Origin: Bradyrhizobium sp. Y36
GTDB taxonomy: Bacteria > Pseudomonadota > Alphaproteobacteria > Rhizobiales > Xanthobacteraceae
Direction of reading: 5' to 3'
Assembly (NCBI RefSeq): GCF_002531575.1
Contig: NZ_NWTI01000002.1
Span: forward strand, 372,001 to 436,000
Length of the DNA: 64,000 nt
This document shows, one piece after another, positions 8,936 through 16,428 of the stretch. The translations under genes were made by a program, and so were the position numbers. The notes under the pieces are model-generated. The model had not been told where the DNA came from and did not search any database. It saw nothing but the letters and a program-made list of their open reading frames with translations. Numbering within the stretch: the first letter of the stretch is position 1; the number at the start of each line of letters is the position of its first letter.

Positions 8936-9734
8936 GGAAGCCTCCCGGCAGCTTGTATTGCATGCCGACGCGCGTCGCCGGGCGCAGCAGGATCGGCTCG
9001 AAGAACTCGCCGAAGCGCTTGTCCGCGTAGGGTGACATGATGCTCTTGAAGCGGCAGTTCATGCTCCAGCGCGTGCCGGGCTCCTCGTTGACGCGATTGC
9101 CGTGCATCAGGGTCTGGTTGAACAGCATCACGTGACCGTAGGGAATCTCGATGAAGGTCGCGTGCGGCTTGATGGTCTTGTAGAGCTCCTCGGCGCTGCG
9201 CAGGTTCGCCATCCGGTCCTGCATGTCGCCGTTCAGCGACGGCGGCAGCAAATACATCGCCTTGGTGTGGTGGACGTCCACCAGCGGCACCCACACCACG
9301 ACCTCGAACGGCGAGTCGCCCGACCAGACGTCGGAATGCGTGGCGAGCAGCGAGGAATCGTCGCCGGGCATCTGGATGCTGAGATTGACGCGGCGCTGCA
9401 TGCAAAGCTCGTTGCCGACGATGGTTTCGATCGTCGAGCGCGCCAGGCGGAAATAGGTCGGCCGGAACCAGGGCTCGGCGTTGAGGCCGTTGAAGACGTG
9501 CAGCCGCAGGCCGTTGAGATCGTCCACGCTCACCCGGGTGTGGATGCTGTCGAGCATCGCATAGGGATCGTTGCTGTGCGGCAGCTTGAGATAATCAGCC
9601 GCGAGCTCGGCGGCGCGGCGCTGGATGCGGTCGAGGCCTGCGCGATCGTCGGCCGGCGTGGTGACGAAGCCGTTGTCGATGAAGCGCTGCGCCAGCGCCT
9701 GCTCATCGGCCTGAAGGAAGTCGGTATCCGTCAT
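8928..9734 (-). CDS. 2OG-Fe(II) oxygenase of sporadic carbohydrate clusters (TIGR04324 type)
   Basis: A 268-residue protein of the phytanoyl-CoA-dioxygenase-like fold. The Fe(II) ligands are plausibly HSD in THSDVWSGDS and the distal His of TLMHGNRV, with a following Arg (GTRWS) for 2-oxoglutarate. Such enzymes hydroxylate, desaturate or epimerise carbon centres using O2 and 2-oxoglutarate. The start is ATG at 9734, overlapping the TGA of the upstream DegT-type gene as ATGA. Its partner LIC12192-like gene overlaps its end. The pair is the most diagnostic signature of the island; the substrate is probably a sugar. Confidence 0.75.
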   Translation of the reverse strand: MTDTDFLQADEQALAQRFIDNGFVTTPADDRAGLDRIQRRAAELAADYLKLPHSNDPYAMLDSIHTRVSVDDLNGLRLHVFNGLNAEPWFRPTYFRLARSTIETIVGNELCMQRRVNLSIQMPGDDSSLLATHSDVWSGDSPFEVVVWVPLVDVHHTKAMYLLPPSLNGDMQDRMANLRSAEELYKTIKPHATFIEIPYGHVMLFNQTLMHGNRVNEEPGTRWSMNCRFKSIMSPYADKRFGEFFEPILLRPATRVGMQYKLPGGFHG

Positions 9735-10849
9735 GCAAAATACTCCCGGGCGGTCGCGCAGATATAGCTGATGTCTGCGGCCGACAGGAACTGGTTGATG
9801 GGAAGCGTGAGGATCTGGTCCGCCTGCCGTTCCGTCACCGGGAACGCGCCGCGGCCTTGCCCGAGATGCGCTGCCGCCGGCTGCAGGTGGATCGGGACCG
9901 GATAGTGGATGGCGGTCTCGATGCCCTTGTCGGCCAGATATTTCTGGAAGTCGTTGCGGCGGTCGGTCTGCACCACGAAGGTGTGGAAGGTGTTGAATTC
10001 GATGTTGCGGCAGGGCGGAATGAACAGGGGGAGCCCTGCGAGCTCGGCGCGGTATTGCGCGGCGTTGCGGCGCCGGCGTTCGATCACCGAGGGCAGGTGA
10101 CGCAGGCGAATGCGCAGCACTTCGGCCTGGAGCGTGTCGAGCCGTGAGACGATGCCCCATTCCTGGACGTCGCTGCGGTTGATCAGGCCGTGATTGCGCA
10201 GGCGGCGGATGCGTGCAGCCATCTCGGCGTCGCCTGTGACGAGGAAGCCGGCATCGCCCGCGGCGTTGAGATTCTTCAAGGGGTGGGCGGAGAAGCAGCC
10301 GAACGTGCCGATGGTGCCGCTCATGCGGCCGTCATAGGTCGAACCGATCGCCTGGGCGCTGTCCTCGATCACGGCGAGCGCGTGCTTGTCTGCGATGGCC
10401 ATCAGCGGGGTCATGTCGGCCATGCGCCCGGTCAGGTGTACCGGCATGATCGCCTTGGTGCGCGGCGTGACCGCGGCCTCGACCGCGGCGGGGTCGATGT
10501 TCTGGTCCGGCAGCACGTCCGCGAAGACCGGCGTGGCGCCGACCGCGATGACCGCGGCGGTCGATGCCACGAACGAGTTCGGCGGCGTGATCACCTCGTC
10601 GCCGGGACCGATGTCGAGCGCCCGCAAGGCGAGGATCAACGCGTCGGTGCCGGAATTCAGCGTCACGACATGGGGCGAGCCGAGATAGGCGGACAGCTCC
10701 TCTTCGAGCTTTCCGACCGCTGCGCCGCCGATGAAGTCGCCGCGCTGGAAGACGCCCTCGACCGCCTGCATGATCTCGGCGCGCTCTTCCTCGAACTGCG
10801 CGGGAAGATTGACGTAGCCGATACGCCGGCGGCCGGTGTCAGCGTCCAT
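9731..10849 (-). CDS. DegT/DnrJ/EryC1/StrS-family PLP enzyme, copy 2
   Basis: A 372-residue PLP enzyme of normal family length. It has LNSGTDALILAL for cofactor phosphate binding, VIEDSAQAIG with the Asp that contacts the pyridine nitrogen, and HPLKNLNAAGDAG with the Schiff-base lysine. The family transfers an amino group to a keto-sugar nucleotide or, in a few members, dehydrates it. Because the lysine is present, an aminotransferase is more likely than a ColD-type dehydratase. It overlaps the upstream paralogue by 11 bases and the downstream oxygenase by 4. Confidence 0.85.
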   Translation of the reverse strand: MDADTGRRRIGYVNLPAQFEEERAEIMQAVEGVFQRGDFIGGAAVGKLEEELSAYLGSPHVVTLNSGTDALILALRALDIGPGDEVITPPNSFVASTAAVIAVGATPVFADVLPDQNIDPAAVEAAVTPRTKAIMPVHLTGRMADMTPLMAIADKHALAVIEDSAQAIGSTYDGRMSGTIGTFGCFSAHPLKNLNAAGDAGFLVTGDAEMAARIRRLRNHGLINRSDVQEWGIVSRLDTLQAEVLRIRLRHLPSVIERRRRNAAQYRAELAGLPLFIPPCRNIEFNTFHTFVVQTDRRNDFQKYLADKGIETAIHYPVPIHLQPAAAHLGQGRGAFPVTERQADQILTLPINQFLSAADISYICATAREYFA

Positions 10850-11945
10850 GGCAGAACTTCCTGACGGTCTCGATGACGCGATCCTGCTGGGCGCGCGTCA
10901 GATGCTGGTCGACGGGAAAGCTGATGACTTCCTTGGCGTGACGATCGGTGACCGGGAAGGTGCCGGGCGCGTAGCCGAGATGCTTGAGACCTTCCTGCTG
11001 ATACAGCGGGATCGGATAGTGGATCTTGGCCTCGATGCCGTTGTCCAGGCAGTACTTGTAGAGTTCGTCGCGGCGTTCGGCGAACACCATGTAGAGATGG
11101 TAGACGTGCTTCACGTTGGCCCGGCGCGTGGGAACGCGCAGGCCGGGCAGGCCGGCAAGGCCCGCATCGTAATAGGCCGCGTTCTCGATCCGGCGCCGCG
11201 TGATCTCGCTGGTCTGGCCGATCAGCCAGTTGCCGACGACCGCCTGCAGCGAGTCGAGCCGCGAATTGCAGCCGAGGATCGAAATCTCGTCCCGGTTCTT
11301 CATGCCGTGGTTGCGGATCAGGCGGAGCTTCTCGTTCATGCCGTCGTCATTGGTGACGACGACGCCGGCATCGCCCCAGACGTTGAGGTTCTTGAGCGGA
11401 TGCAGCGAGAAGCCGGCCGCGATGCCATGGGTGCCGGAGCGCTTGCCGGAAAACTCCGACAGGATGCCCTGGCAGGCGTCCTCCACCACGGGCAGGTTGT
11501 GGCGCTGTGCGATCGGCATCAGCTTGCCCATGTCGGTGACCTCGCCGGTCAACTGAACCGGCATGATCGCCTTGGTCTTTTTGGTGATCGCAGCCTCGAC
11601 CTGATCGACGTTCATGCAGAAGGAATCGTCGCAGTCGACCAGCACGGGCGTTGCGCCGGTCTCGGCGATCGCGCCGACGGTCGCGATGAAGGTGTTGGCG
11701 GCGGTGATGACCTCGTCGCCATGGCCGATGCCGAGCGCCTTGAGCGGCAGCTTGAGCGCGTCGGTGCCGGATCCGACGCCGATCGCGTGGCGGACGCCGA
11801 TCAGTTCGGCGAAGCGCTTCTCGAATTCGGCAACGGGCTTGCCAAGGGTGAAGTCACCGGTCGCAACCAGCCGGCCGATCTCGGCCAGGATCGGAGCGGG
11901 GTCGGAGAATTGCTCGAGCAGATAGGAATATCGAACGTCGTACAT
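10839..11945 (-). CDS. DegT/DnrJ/EryC1/StrS-family PLP enzyme, copy 1
   Basis: A 368-residue paralogue of the next gene, with VGSGTDALKLPL, VVEDACQGI and HPLKNLNVWGDAG carrying the PLP lysine. I chose the ATG at 11945 (MYDVRYSY), just after the end of the transketolase C-half gene at 11954; the frame stays open upstream but is antisense-like there. Two consecutive, overlapping DegT-type genes suggest two amination steps, a heterodimer, or one aminotransferase plus one divergent enzyme. Confidence 0.85.
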   Translation of the reverse strand: MYDVRYSYLLEQFSDPAPILAEIGRLVATGDFTLGKPVAEFEKRFAELIGVRHAIGVGSGTDALKLPLKALGIGHGDEVITAANTFIATVGAIAETGATPVLVDCDDSFCMNVDQVEAAITKKTKAIMPVQLTGEVTDMGKLMPIAQRHNLPVVEDACQGILSEFSGKRSGTHGIAAGFSLHPLKNLNVWGDAGVVVTNDDGMNEKLRLIRNHGMKNRDEISILGCNSRLDSLQAVVGNWLIGQTSEITRRRIENAAYYDAGLAGLPGLRVPTRRANVKHVYHLYMVFAERRDELYKYCLDNGIEAKIHYPIPLYQQEGLKHLGYAPGTFPVTDRHAKEVISFPVDQHLTRAQQDRVIETVRKFCHGR

Positions 11946-11953
11946 GTGACCCG

Positions 11954-12913
11954 TCAGGTGGAATGGAGTTGAGGAGCGGAGGTGCGCGACGCCGCGAGCG
12001 CGTGCTCGATCGAGGTCGCAATGGCGTTGGCGGAGAGGCCGTGCTTCTTCAGCAGCGAATCCTGCGAGCCGTAATTGTGCATGAAGCGGTCCGGCAGCGA
12101 CAGCCGCAGCATCGCGGGCAGGCCCGAGCCGAGCTTGTCGATCAGCGTCTCGGCGACCGCGCTGCCGAGGCCGCCGGAGGGCACGTGCTCCTCCAGCGTT
12201 GCCAGCAGCTTGACGCCGCGGATCGCCTGCAGCAGCGCTTCGGTGTCGAGCGGCTTCACCGTGTGCATGTGCAGGATGCCGGCGCGCACGCCTTGCGCCG
12301 CCAGCAGGTCGGCTGCGGCCAGCGCCCGCTGCAGCATGATGCCGGTGGTCACCATGAGGACGTCGCCCGGGGGGCGCATCAGGATGGCCTTGCCGATCTC
12401 GAAGCCGTGCTCGGCCTTGGAGACGATCGCGTCGCCGCCCTTGCCGAGCCGAATGTAGATCGGGCCCTTCCAGTCTAGCGTGTGCTCCATCATGCGCGCC
12501 GCCTCGTCGGCGTCGCACGGGCAGATCACCGTCATGTTCGGCAGCGCCCGCATGATGGCGATGTCCTCGATCGCCTGGTGGGTGGGGCCGAGCGGGGCGT
12601 AGACGAGCCCGCCGCCATTGGCGATCAGGCGCACCGGCAGATTGTGCAGGCAGAGATCGACCGCCACCTGCTCGTAGCAGCGGCGGGTGAGGAAGGTCGC
12701 GATGGTGTTGACGTAGGGCACGAAGCCTTCCATCGCCAGGCCAGCCGACATGCCGATGATGTGGGCTTCCGAAATGCCCTCGATCAGATGGCGCTTGGGA
12801 AACTCCTTGCTCATCGCGCGCAGGGTGCCGGCGCCGGGATCGGAGCCGATGTAAAGCACACGCTCGTCGCGCGCGGCGAGCTTGTGGACCATGTTCATCG
12901 CTGTGTTGCGCAT
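11954..12913 (-). CDS. Transketolase-like enzyme, C-terminal subunit
   Basis: A 319-residue protein holding the pyrimidine-binding and C-terminal domains of transketolase/DXS-type ThDP enzymes. It shows LIEGISEAHIIGMSAGLAMEG near residues 38-56, with the Glu that contacts the ThDP pyrimidine, then GPTHQAIEDIAIMRALPNM and a C-terminal EEHVPSGGLGSAV. It pairs with the N-terminal half encoded just upstream (10-base gap). Together they would move a two-carbon ketol unit between sugar phosphates. Split transketolases are known in archaea and in some secondary-metabolite and polysaccharide clusters. Confidence 0.85.
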   Translation of the reverse strand: MRNTAMNMVHKLAARDERVLYIGSDPGAGTLRAMSKEFPKRHLIEGISEAHIIGMSAGLAMEGFVPYVNTIATFLTRRCYEQVAVDLCLHNLPVRLIANGGGLVYAPLGPTHQAIEDIAIMRALPNMTVICPCDADEAARMMEHTLDWKGPIYIRLGKGGDAIVSKAEHGFEIGKAILMRPPGDVLMVTTGIMLQRALAAADLLAAQGVRAGILHMHTVKPLDTEALLQAIRGVKLLATLEEHVPSGGLGSAVAETLIDKLGSGLPAMLRLSLPDRFMHNYGSQDSLLKKHGLSANAIATSIEHALAASRTSAPQLHST

Positions 12914-12923
12914 GGGATGCCGA

Positions 12924-13772
12924 TCAAAAATCGCCGACGGCGACGCGAATGGCGTCGAGCTCGCTGTCGGACAGCTTGTTCTTGTGATGCCAATCCGCGT
13001 TGGACTCCGCGGCCGGCAGACCCTTGCCCTTGACGGTATGGCAGATCACCGCGGTGGGCTTGCCCGGAACGGCCGGAACCTGCTTCAGCACGGTGCGCAG
13101 CGCGGCGACGTCGTGGCCGTTCACCTCCTGCACGGCGAAACCGAAGCTGCGCCACTTATCCGCGAGCGGCTCCAGCGGCAGCACGTAATCGGTGGGCCCG
13201 TAGCTCTGCAGCTTGTTGTAGTCGATCATCGCGACGAGGTTGTCGAGGCCGTGCTTGGCCGCGCCCATGGCGGCTTCCCAGACCGATCCCTCGTTGATCT
13301 CGCCGTCGCCGAGCAGGACGAAGGTCCGGTAGCTGCGCTCGCGCATGCGGGCGGCGAGGGCAAGGCCGACGCCGATCGACAGGCCGTGTCCGAGCGCGCC
13401 GGTCGAGGCCTCGACGCCCGGCACCATGCCGTATTCGGGATGTCCGCCCAAAATGCTGTCAGAGCCGCAAAAGCCGTCCAGCTCCGACAGCGGGAAGAAG
13501 CCGCGATCGGCGAGCAGCGCGTAGAGCGCGAGACAGCCGTGTCCCTTGCTGAGGATGGCGCGGTCGCGATGGGGATCTTGCGGGTTCTGCGGGTCGATCC
13601 GCAGCACGTCGTCGTAGAGCACGCGGACCATCTCGATCAGCGACAAGGCGGGACCGACATGGCCGCGTCCGGCCGAGCGGACAGAACCGAGGACCAGGCG
13701 GCGCAAGTAAAGGCTGCGCTCGTCCAGCGTGCAGGTGAGGGCGGCTTCAGCGTGGGGTGAGATCTGGATCAC
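12924..13772 (-). CDS. Transketolase-like enzyme, N-terminal (ThDP/Mg) subunit
   Basis: About 282 residues with the ThDP pyrophosphate domain: GRGHVGPALS and SKGHGCLALYALL near the N-terminus, GHGLSIGVGLALA, then the ThDP motif GDGEINEGSVWEA ending about 25 residues later in NKLQ, and HTVKGKG. The start is uncertain. GTG at 13772 lies inside the last codons of the upstream kinase-like gene; the only longer option is a TTG at 13823. The C-terminal half follows after 10 bases, so the pair forms one functional enzyme that may supply a ketose phosphate to the island's pathway. Confidence 0.85.
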   Translation of the reverse strand: MIQISPHAEAALTCTLDERSLYLRRLVLGSVRSAGRGHVGPALSLIEMVRVLYDDVLRIDPQNPQDPHRDRAILSKGHGCLALYALLADRGFFPLSELDGFCGSDSILGGHPEYGMVPGVEASTGALGHGLSIGVGLALAARMRERSYRTFVLLGDGEINEGSVWEAAMGAAKHGLDNLVAMIDYNKLQSYGPTDYVLPLEPLADKWRSFGFAVQEVNGHDVAALRTVLKQVPAVPGKPTAVICHTVKGKGLPAAESNADWHHKNKLSDSELDAIRVAVGDF

Positions 13773-14784
13773 GTTGGCAAATCGTTTGATGGAGCCGGCG
13801 GGCTTTGTCGAGCTGGCCGGCAAGGCGGACCGTCAGATCGCCACCTTGCGCAGCCAGGGCGCGCCGGGAGCGGCTTTCCGGCAAATAAGCATTCAGGACA
13901 ATCAGGCACCAAATCGCCCCGAACACAGGATACAGTACGTCCCGGCGGATCGCAAACGCGTCATCCCTAGCCGCGAAGGCTTGCGTGAGGCGTTCGATGA
14001 GGCAATTCGCGCTCGTTGCCGGCAGATCGCTGCCGGGGTGGATCGCGGTATCGGACAGCAGTTTGACCGGATCGTCCCAGCCGAAATATTCGAAGTCGAT
14101 GAAGCGCAGCCGGCCGTCTTCGCCGCGCAGCGCGTTGTGCAGTCCGAAATCCGACGGACTCAACGCGCGATGCGCGGGTGCCAGGTCCGCTGCGGGATTC
14201 AGTCCCAGTTCCGCATAACGCGTGCGGAGCCGCCGAACGGCGGCGGCAGTGCTGGGAACCAGGCTGCCATCGATGAACGCGCGCAGATCCGGATGATCGC
14301 CGGAGGCGCGCCTCAGTCCGTCGAGGCGCTGCTCGTACTGGGCGATAGCTTCCTCGGGCGAAAAGATGCTGGCCGATGCGTTCCGCAAGGTCTGCGCGCC
14401 CTCGGCATCGCGCAGCTTCTGCAATTCGATCAGGAAATCAGCCAGCTGGTCGGCATCGCCGTCCTGGGGATGCAGCACCGCCGCTTCACCGTCGAACCAT
14501 TGATACAGCGCGCAGAACGCGTCCGCGTCCTTTGCGACCGGCCGTGGCGTCGATGTCATGCCGTGACGCGACAGAAACGACAGCGCGTCATATTCCTGCC
14601 CGAGGCGGTCGCGCCCGTCGGAGGGGTAGTGCTTGAGGGCGAGGGGCGGGCCCGCCGCCATCTCCAGACGAAACACCCTGTTGTTGCCGCCGGACCGCGC
14701 CGGTTGGGCGGCCGCGACCCGTGCTCCGGCCAGGCGGCTGCCGATCGAGATCGCATCCTGCGCGCTCAGGTCCGGCTCGCTCAT
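13747..14784 (-). CDS. APH/choline-kinase-like phosphotransferase
   Basis: A 345-residue protein with the aminoglycoside-phosphotransferase kinase fold. It has an N-terminal lysine segment (LALKHY), a catalytic-loop-like HRALSPSDFGLHN with the Asp and Asn, and a metal-binding FIDFEYFGWDDP. Members phosphorylate small hydroxylated molecules; anomeric sugar kinases of this fold are known. The start is ATG at 14784, giving an ATGA overlap with the HAD gene. Its position between the HAD phosphatase and transketolase genes suggests a sugar or amino-alcohol substrate, but this is not provable from sequence. Confidence 0.75.
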   Translation of the reverse strand: MSEPDLSAQDAISIGSRLAGARVAAAQPARSGGNNRVFRLEMAAGPPLALKHYPSDGRDRLGQEYDALSFLSRHGMTSTPRPVAKDADAFCALYQWFDGEAAVLHPQDGDADQLADFLIELQKLRDAEGAQTLRNASASIFSPEEAIAQYEQRLDGLRRASGDHPDLRAFIDGSLVPSTAAAVRRLRTRYAELGLNPAADLAPAHRALSPSDFGLHNALRGEDGRLRFIDFEYFGWDDPVKLLSDTAIHPGSDLPATSANCLIERLTQAFAARDDAFAIRRDVLYPVFGAIWCLIVLNAYLPESRSRRALAAQGGDLTVRLAGQLDKARRLHQTICQRDPDLTPR

Positions 14785-15401
14785 GGCGCGAACACTCCGC
14801 GGCTTATGTCGGCCCAGGTCGCGCGCGGCTCGCAATGAGCGGGATGAGGGGGCCGCGATTGCGTGAACAGGATCGATCGCGTCGCCTTCGGATAATGCGG
14901 CTGCTCGAAGACGTCGACGAGATCGTCGATGAAGATATCGAGATCGAGGCTCGCGAGCCGCTCGACCTTGGCGGCCATCGTGTCCTCGAAATAGACGTTG
15001 CCCGCGGCGACGGCCGCATCCGCAGCGTCGATCAGGCCGGCTCCCCGCAGCCAGCCGCGCGCGGCCTCGCGCAGGTCGGTGTGGTCGGGGTCCTGGTGGC
15101 CGAACTGCGTCTTGTGGCTGACGATGTAGACGTTCGCGCCGGCTTTGCGGCAGCTTGCGAGAAACTCGCGCACCCCGGGATAGATCTCGGCGCCGCCGAT
15201 GCCCTTGCCGTAGACGAAGCCCTGCAGACCCTGCCAGGCCAGCTCGCCGCCGGGGCGGGATCGCAGGAAATCCCGAACGTCGGTCTTCAGCCCCGCCCAG
15301 CCCTCGGGCACCAGCCCGCGCTGGCGCGCGACGGCGGCAAAGACCTTGTCGTAGCAGATGATCGTGTTGTCGAAATCGATGCCGATCCGCACGCCGCTCA
15401 C
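14781..15401 (-). CDS. HAD-superfamily phosphatase
   Basis: A 206-residue HAD protein. Motif I is DFDNT near residues 9-13, motif II is probably IVSHKTQFG (Ser), and motif IV acids are in DIFIDDLVDV. It probably removes a phosphate from a sugar bisphosphate, the step performed by GmhB in heptose pathways, though motif I differs from GmhB and the substrate is inferred from context. The GTG start at 15401 overlaps the TGA of the upstream epimerase (GTGA), and its own stop overlaps the start of the APH-type kinase. Confidence 0.75.
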   Translation of the reverse strand: MSGVRIGIDFDNTIICYDKVFAAVARQRGLVPEGWAGLKTDVRDFLRSRPGGELAWQGLQGFVYGKGIGGAEIYPGVREFLASCRKAGANVYIVSHKTQFGHQDPDHTDLREAARGWLRGAGLIDAADAAVAAGNVYFEDTMAAKVERLASLDLDIFIDDLVDVFEQPHYPKATRSILFTQSRPPHPAHCEPRATWADISRGVFAP

Positions 15402-16399
15402 TTCAGGCTGATGTTCTGCATCATCTTGATGTTGAAGTACCGGGGATCGTTCAGCGAGTTCGGCAGGCGGCCGGCCTTGAAGGCGTCCACGAGGCCGGAG
15501 ACGGCCTGCTCGATCGTGTGCGTGGGCGCAAATCCGAGCTCGCGGCGGATCTTCTCGGAGGAGACGTGGTAGGAGCGCAGATCGTCGGTCGGCTCGACGG
15601 CGACCTCGACGTTGTTGCCGACCACCGACTTGACGATGTCGGCGATCTTCATCAGCGCGTGGTTCTCGTAGCCGATGTTGTAGGTCTTGCCGTCGATCTT
15701 GGCGTCATCCTGCTGGAGCAGGAACAGATAGGCCGCCGACATGTCCTGGATGTGCAGATTCGGCCGCTTCTGCGTTCCGCCGAACACGCGGATGCGGCCG
15801 GTGTTGACCGCGAGATTGGTCAGGATGTTGACGACGACGTCGAGCCGCTGCCGCGGAGCGTAGCCGCACACCGTGGCGGGACGAACCGTGCAGGTGACGA
15901 AGCCGGAGGCGGCCTCGTCGGCGAGATCGGTCTCGCACATCGCCTTGAACTTCGAATAGTCCGTGAGCGGCTCGCAGGACAGTTCCTCGGTCACCTCGGC
16001 CTCGTCCTTGATGCCGTAGACGCTCGAGGAGGAGGCGTAGATGAAGCGCTTGATGCCCGCCTTCTTGGCGGCGCGCACCATGGGGCGGAAGCAGTCGTAG
16101 TTGATGGACTTGCCGAGCCCCGGATCCAGCTCGAACGAGGGATCGTTGGAGATGCAGGCGAGGTGGATCACCGCGTTGTTGCCGCGCAGCGCCTCGTTGA
16201 TCGCGGCCTCGTCGCGGATGTCGCCCTTGATCAGGCGAAGATTGGGATTGTCGCGAACGGCGTTGAAGACGTCCTCGCCGTACATGAAGAGGTCGAGCAC
16301 GGTGACCTTGTGGCCCGCCGCCAGCAATTGCGGAACCAGCACGCTGCCGACGTAGCCGGCGCCACCGGTGACCATCACGTTCCATTTCTGATCAATCAC
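15398..16399 (-). CDS. NAD-dependent nucleotide-sugar epimerase/dehydratase (extended SDR)
   Basis: A 333-residue extended SDR with TGGAGYVGSVL for NAD binding at the N-terminus, SSSSVYG for the catalytic Ser, and YSKFKAMCE containing the YxxxK pair. I chose the GTG at 16399 because a GGAG lies 9 bases upstream in the gap before it; the longer open frame reads back through the kinase gene antisense-like. It likely epimerises, dehydrates or reduces an activated sugar. It follows the kinase-nucleotidyltransferase gene by 29 bases and overlaps the HAD gene. Confidence 0.85.
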   Translation of the reverse strand: MIDQKWNVMVTGGAGYVGSVLVPQLLAAGHKVTVLDLFMYGEDVFNAVRDNPNLRLIKGDIRDEAAINEALRGNNAVIHLACISNDPSFELDPGLGKSINYDCFRPMVRAAKKAGIKRFIYASSSSVYGIKDEAEVTEELSCEPLTDYSKFKAMCETDLADEAASGFVTCTVRPATVCGYAPRQRLDVVVNILTNLAVNTGRIRVFGGTQKRPNLHIQDMSAAYLFLLQQDDAKIDGKTYNIGYENHALMKIADIVKSVVGNNVEVAVEPTDDLRSYHVSSEKIRRELGFAPTHTIEQAVSGLVDAFKAGRLPNSLNDPRYFNIKMMQNISLK

Positions 16400-16428
16400 T
16401 GTCGTTCTCCAGATTTTTTCGATCGCGC

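Noticed and set aside
10500..10700. A ColD/E1-type dehydratase rather than an aminotransferase for the DegT-type proteins
   Set aside because: Those dehydratases replace the Schiff-base lysine with histidine; both proteins here keep HPLKNL.
13773..13823. Longer transketolase N-subunit starting at TTG 13823
   Set aside because: It would overlap the kinase-like gene by 77 bases and uses a rare start; the added residues (for example STKPAGSIKRF) do not look like the family N-terminus.
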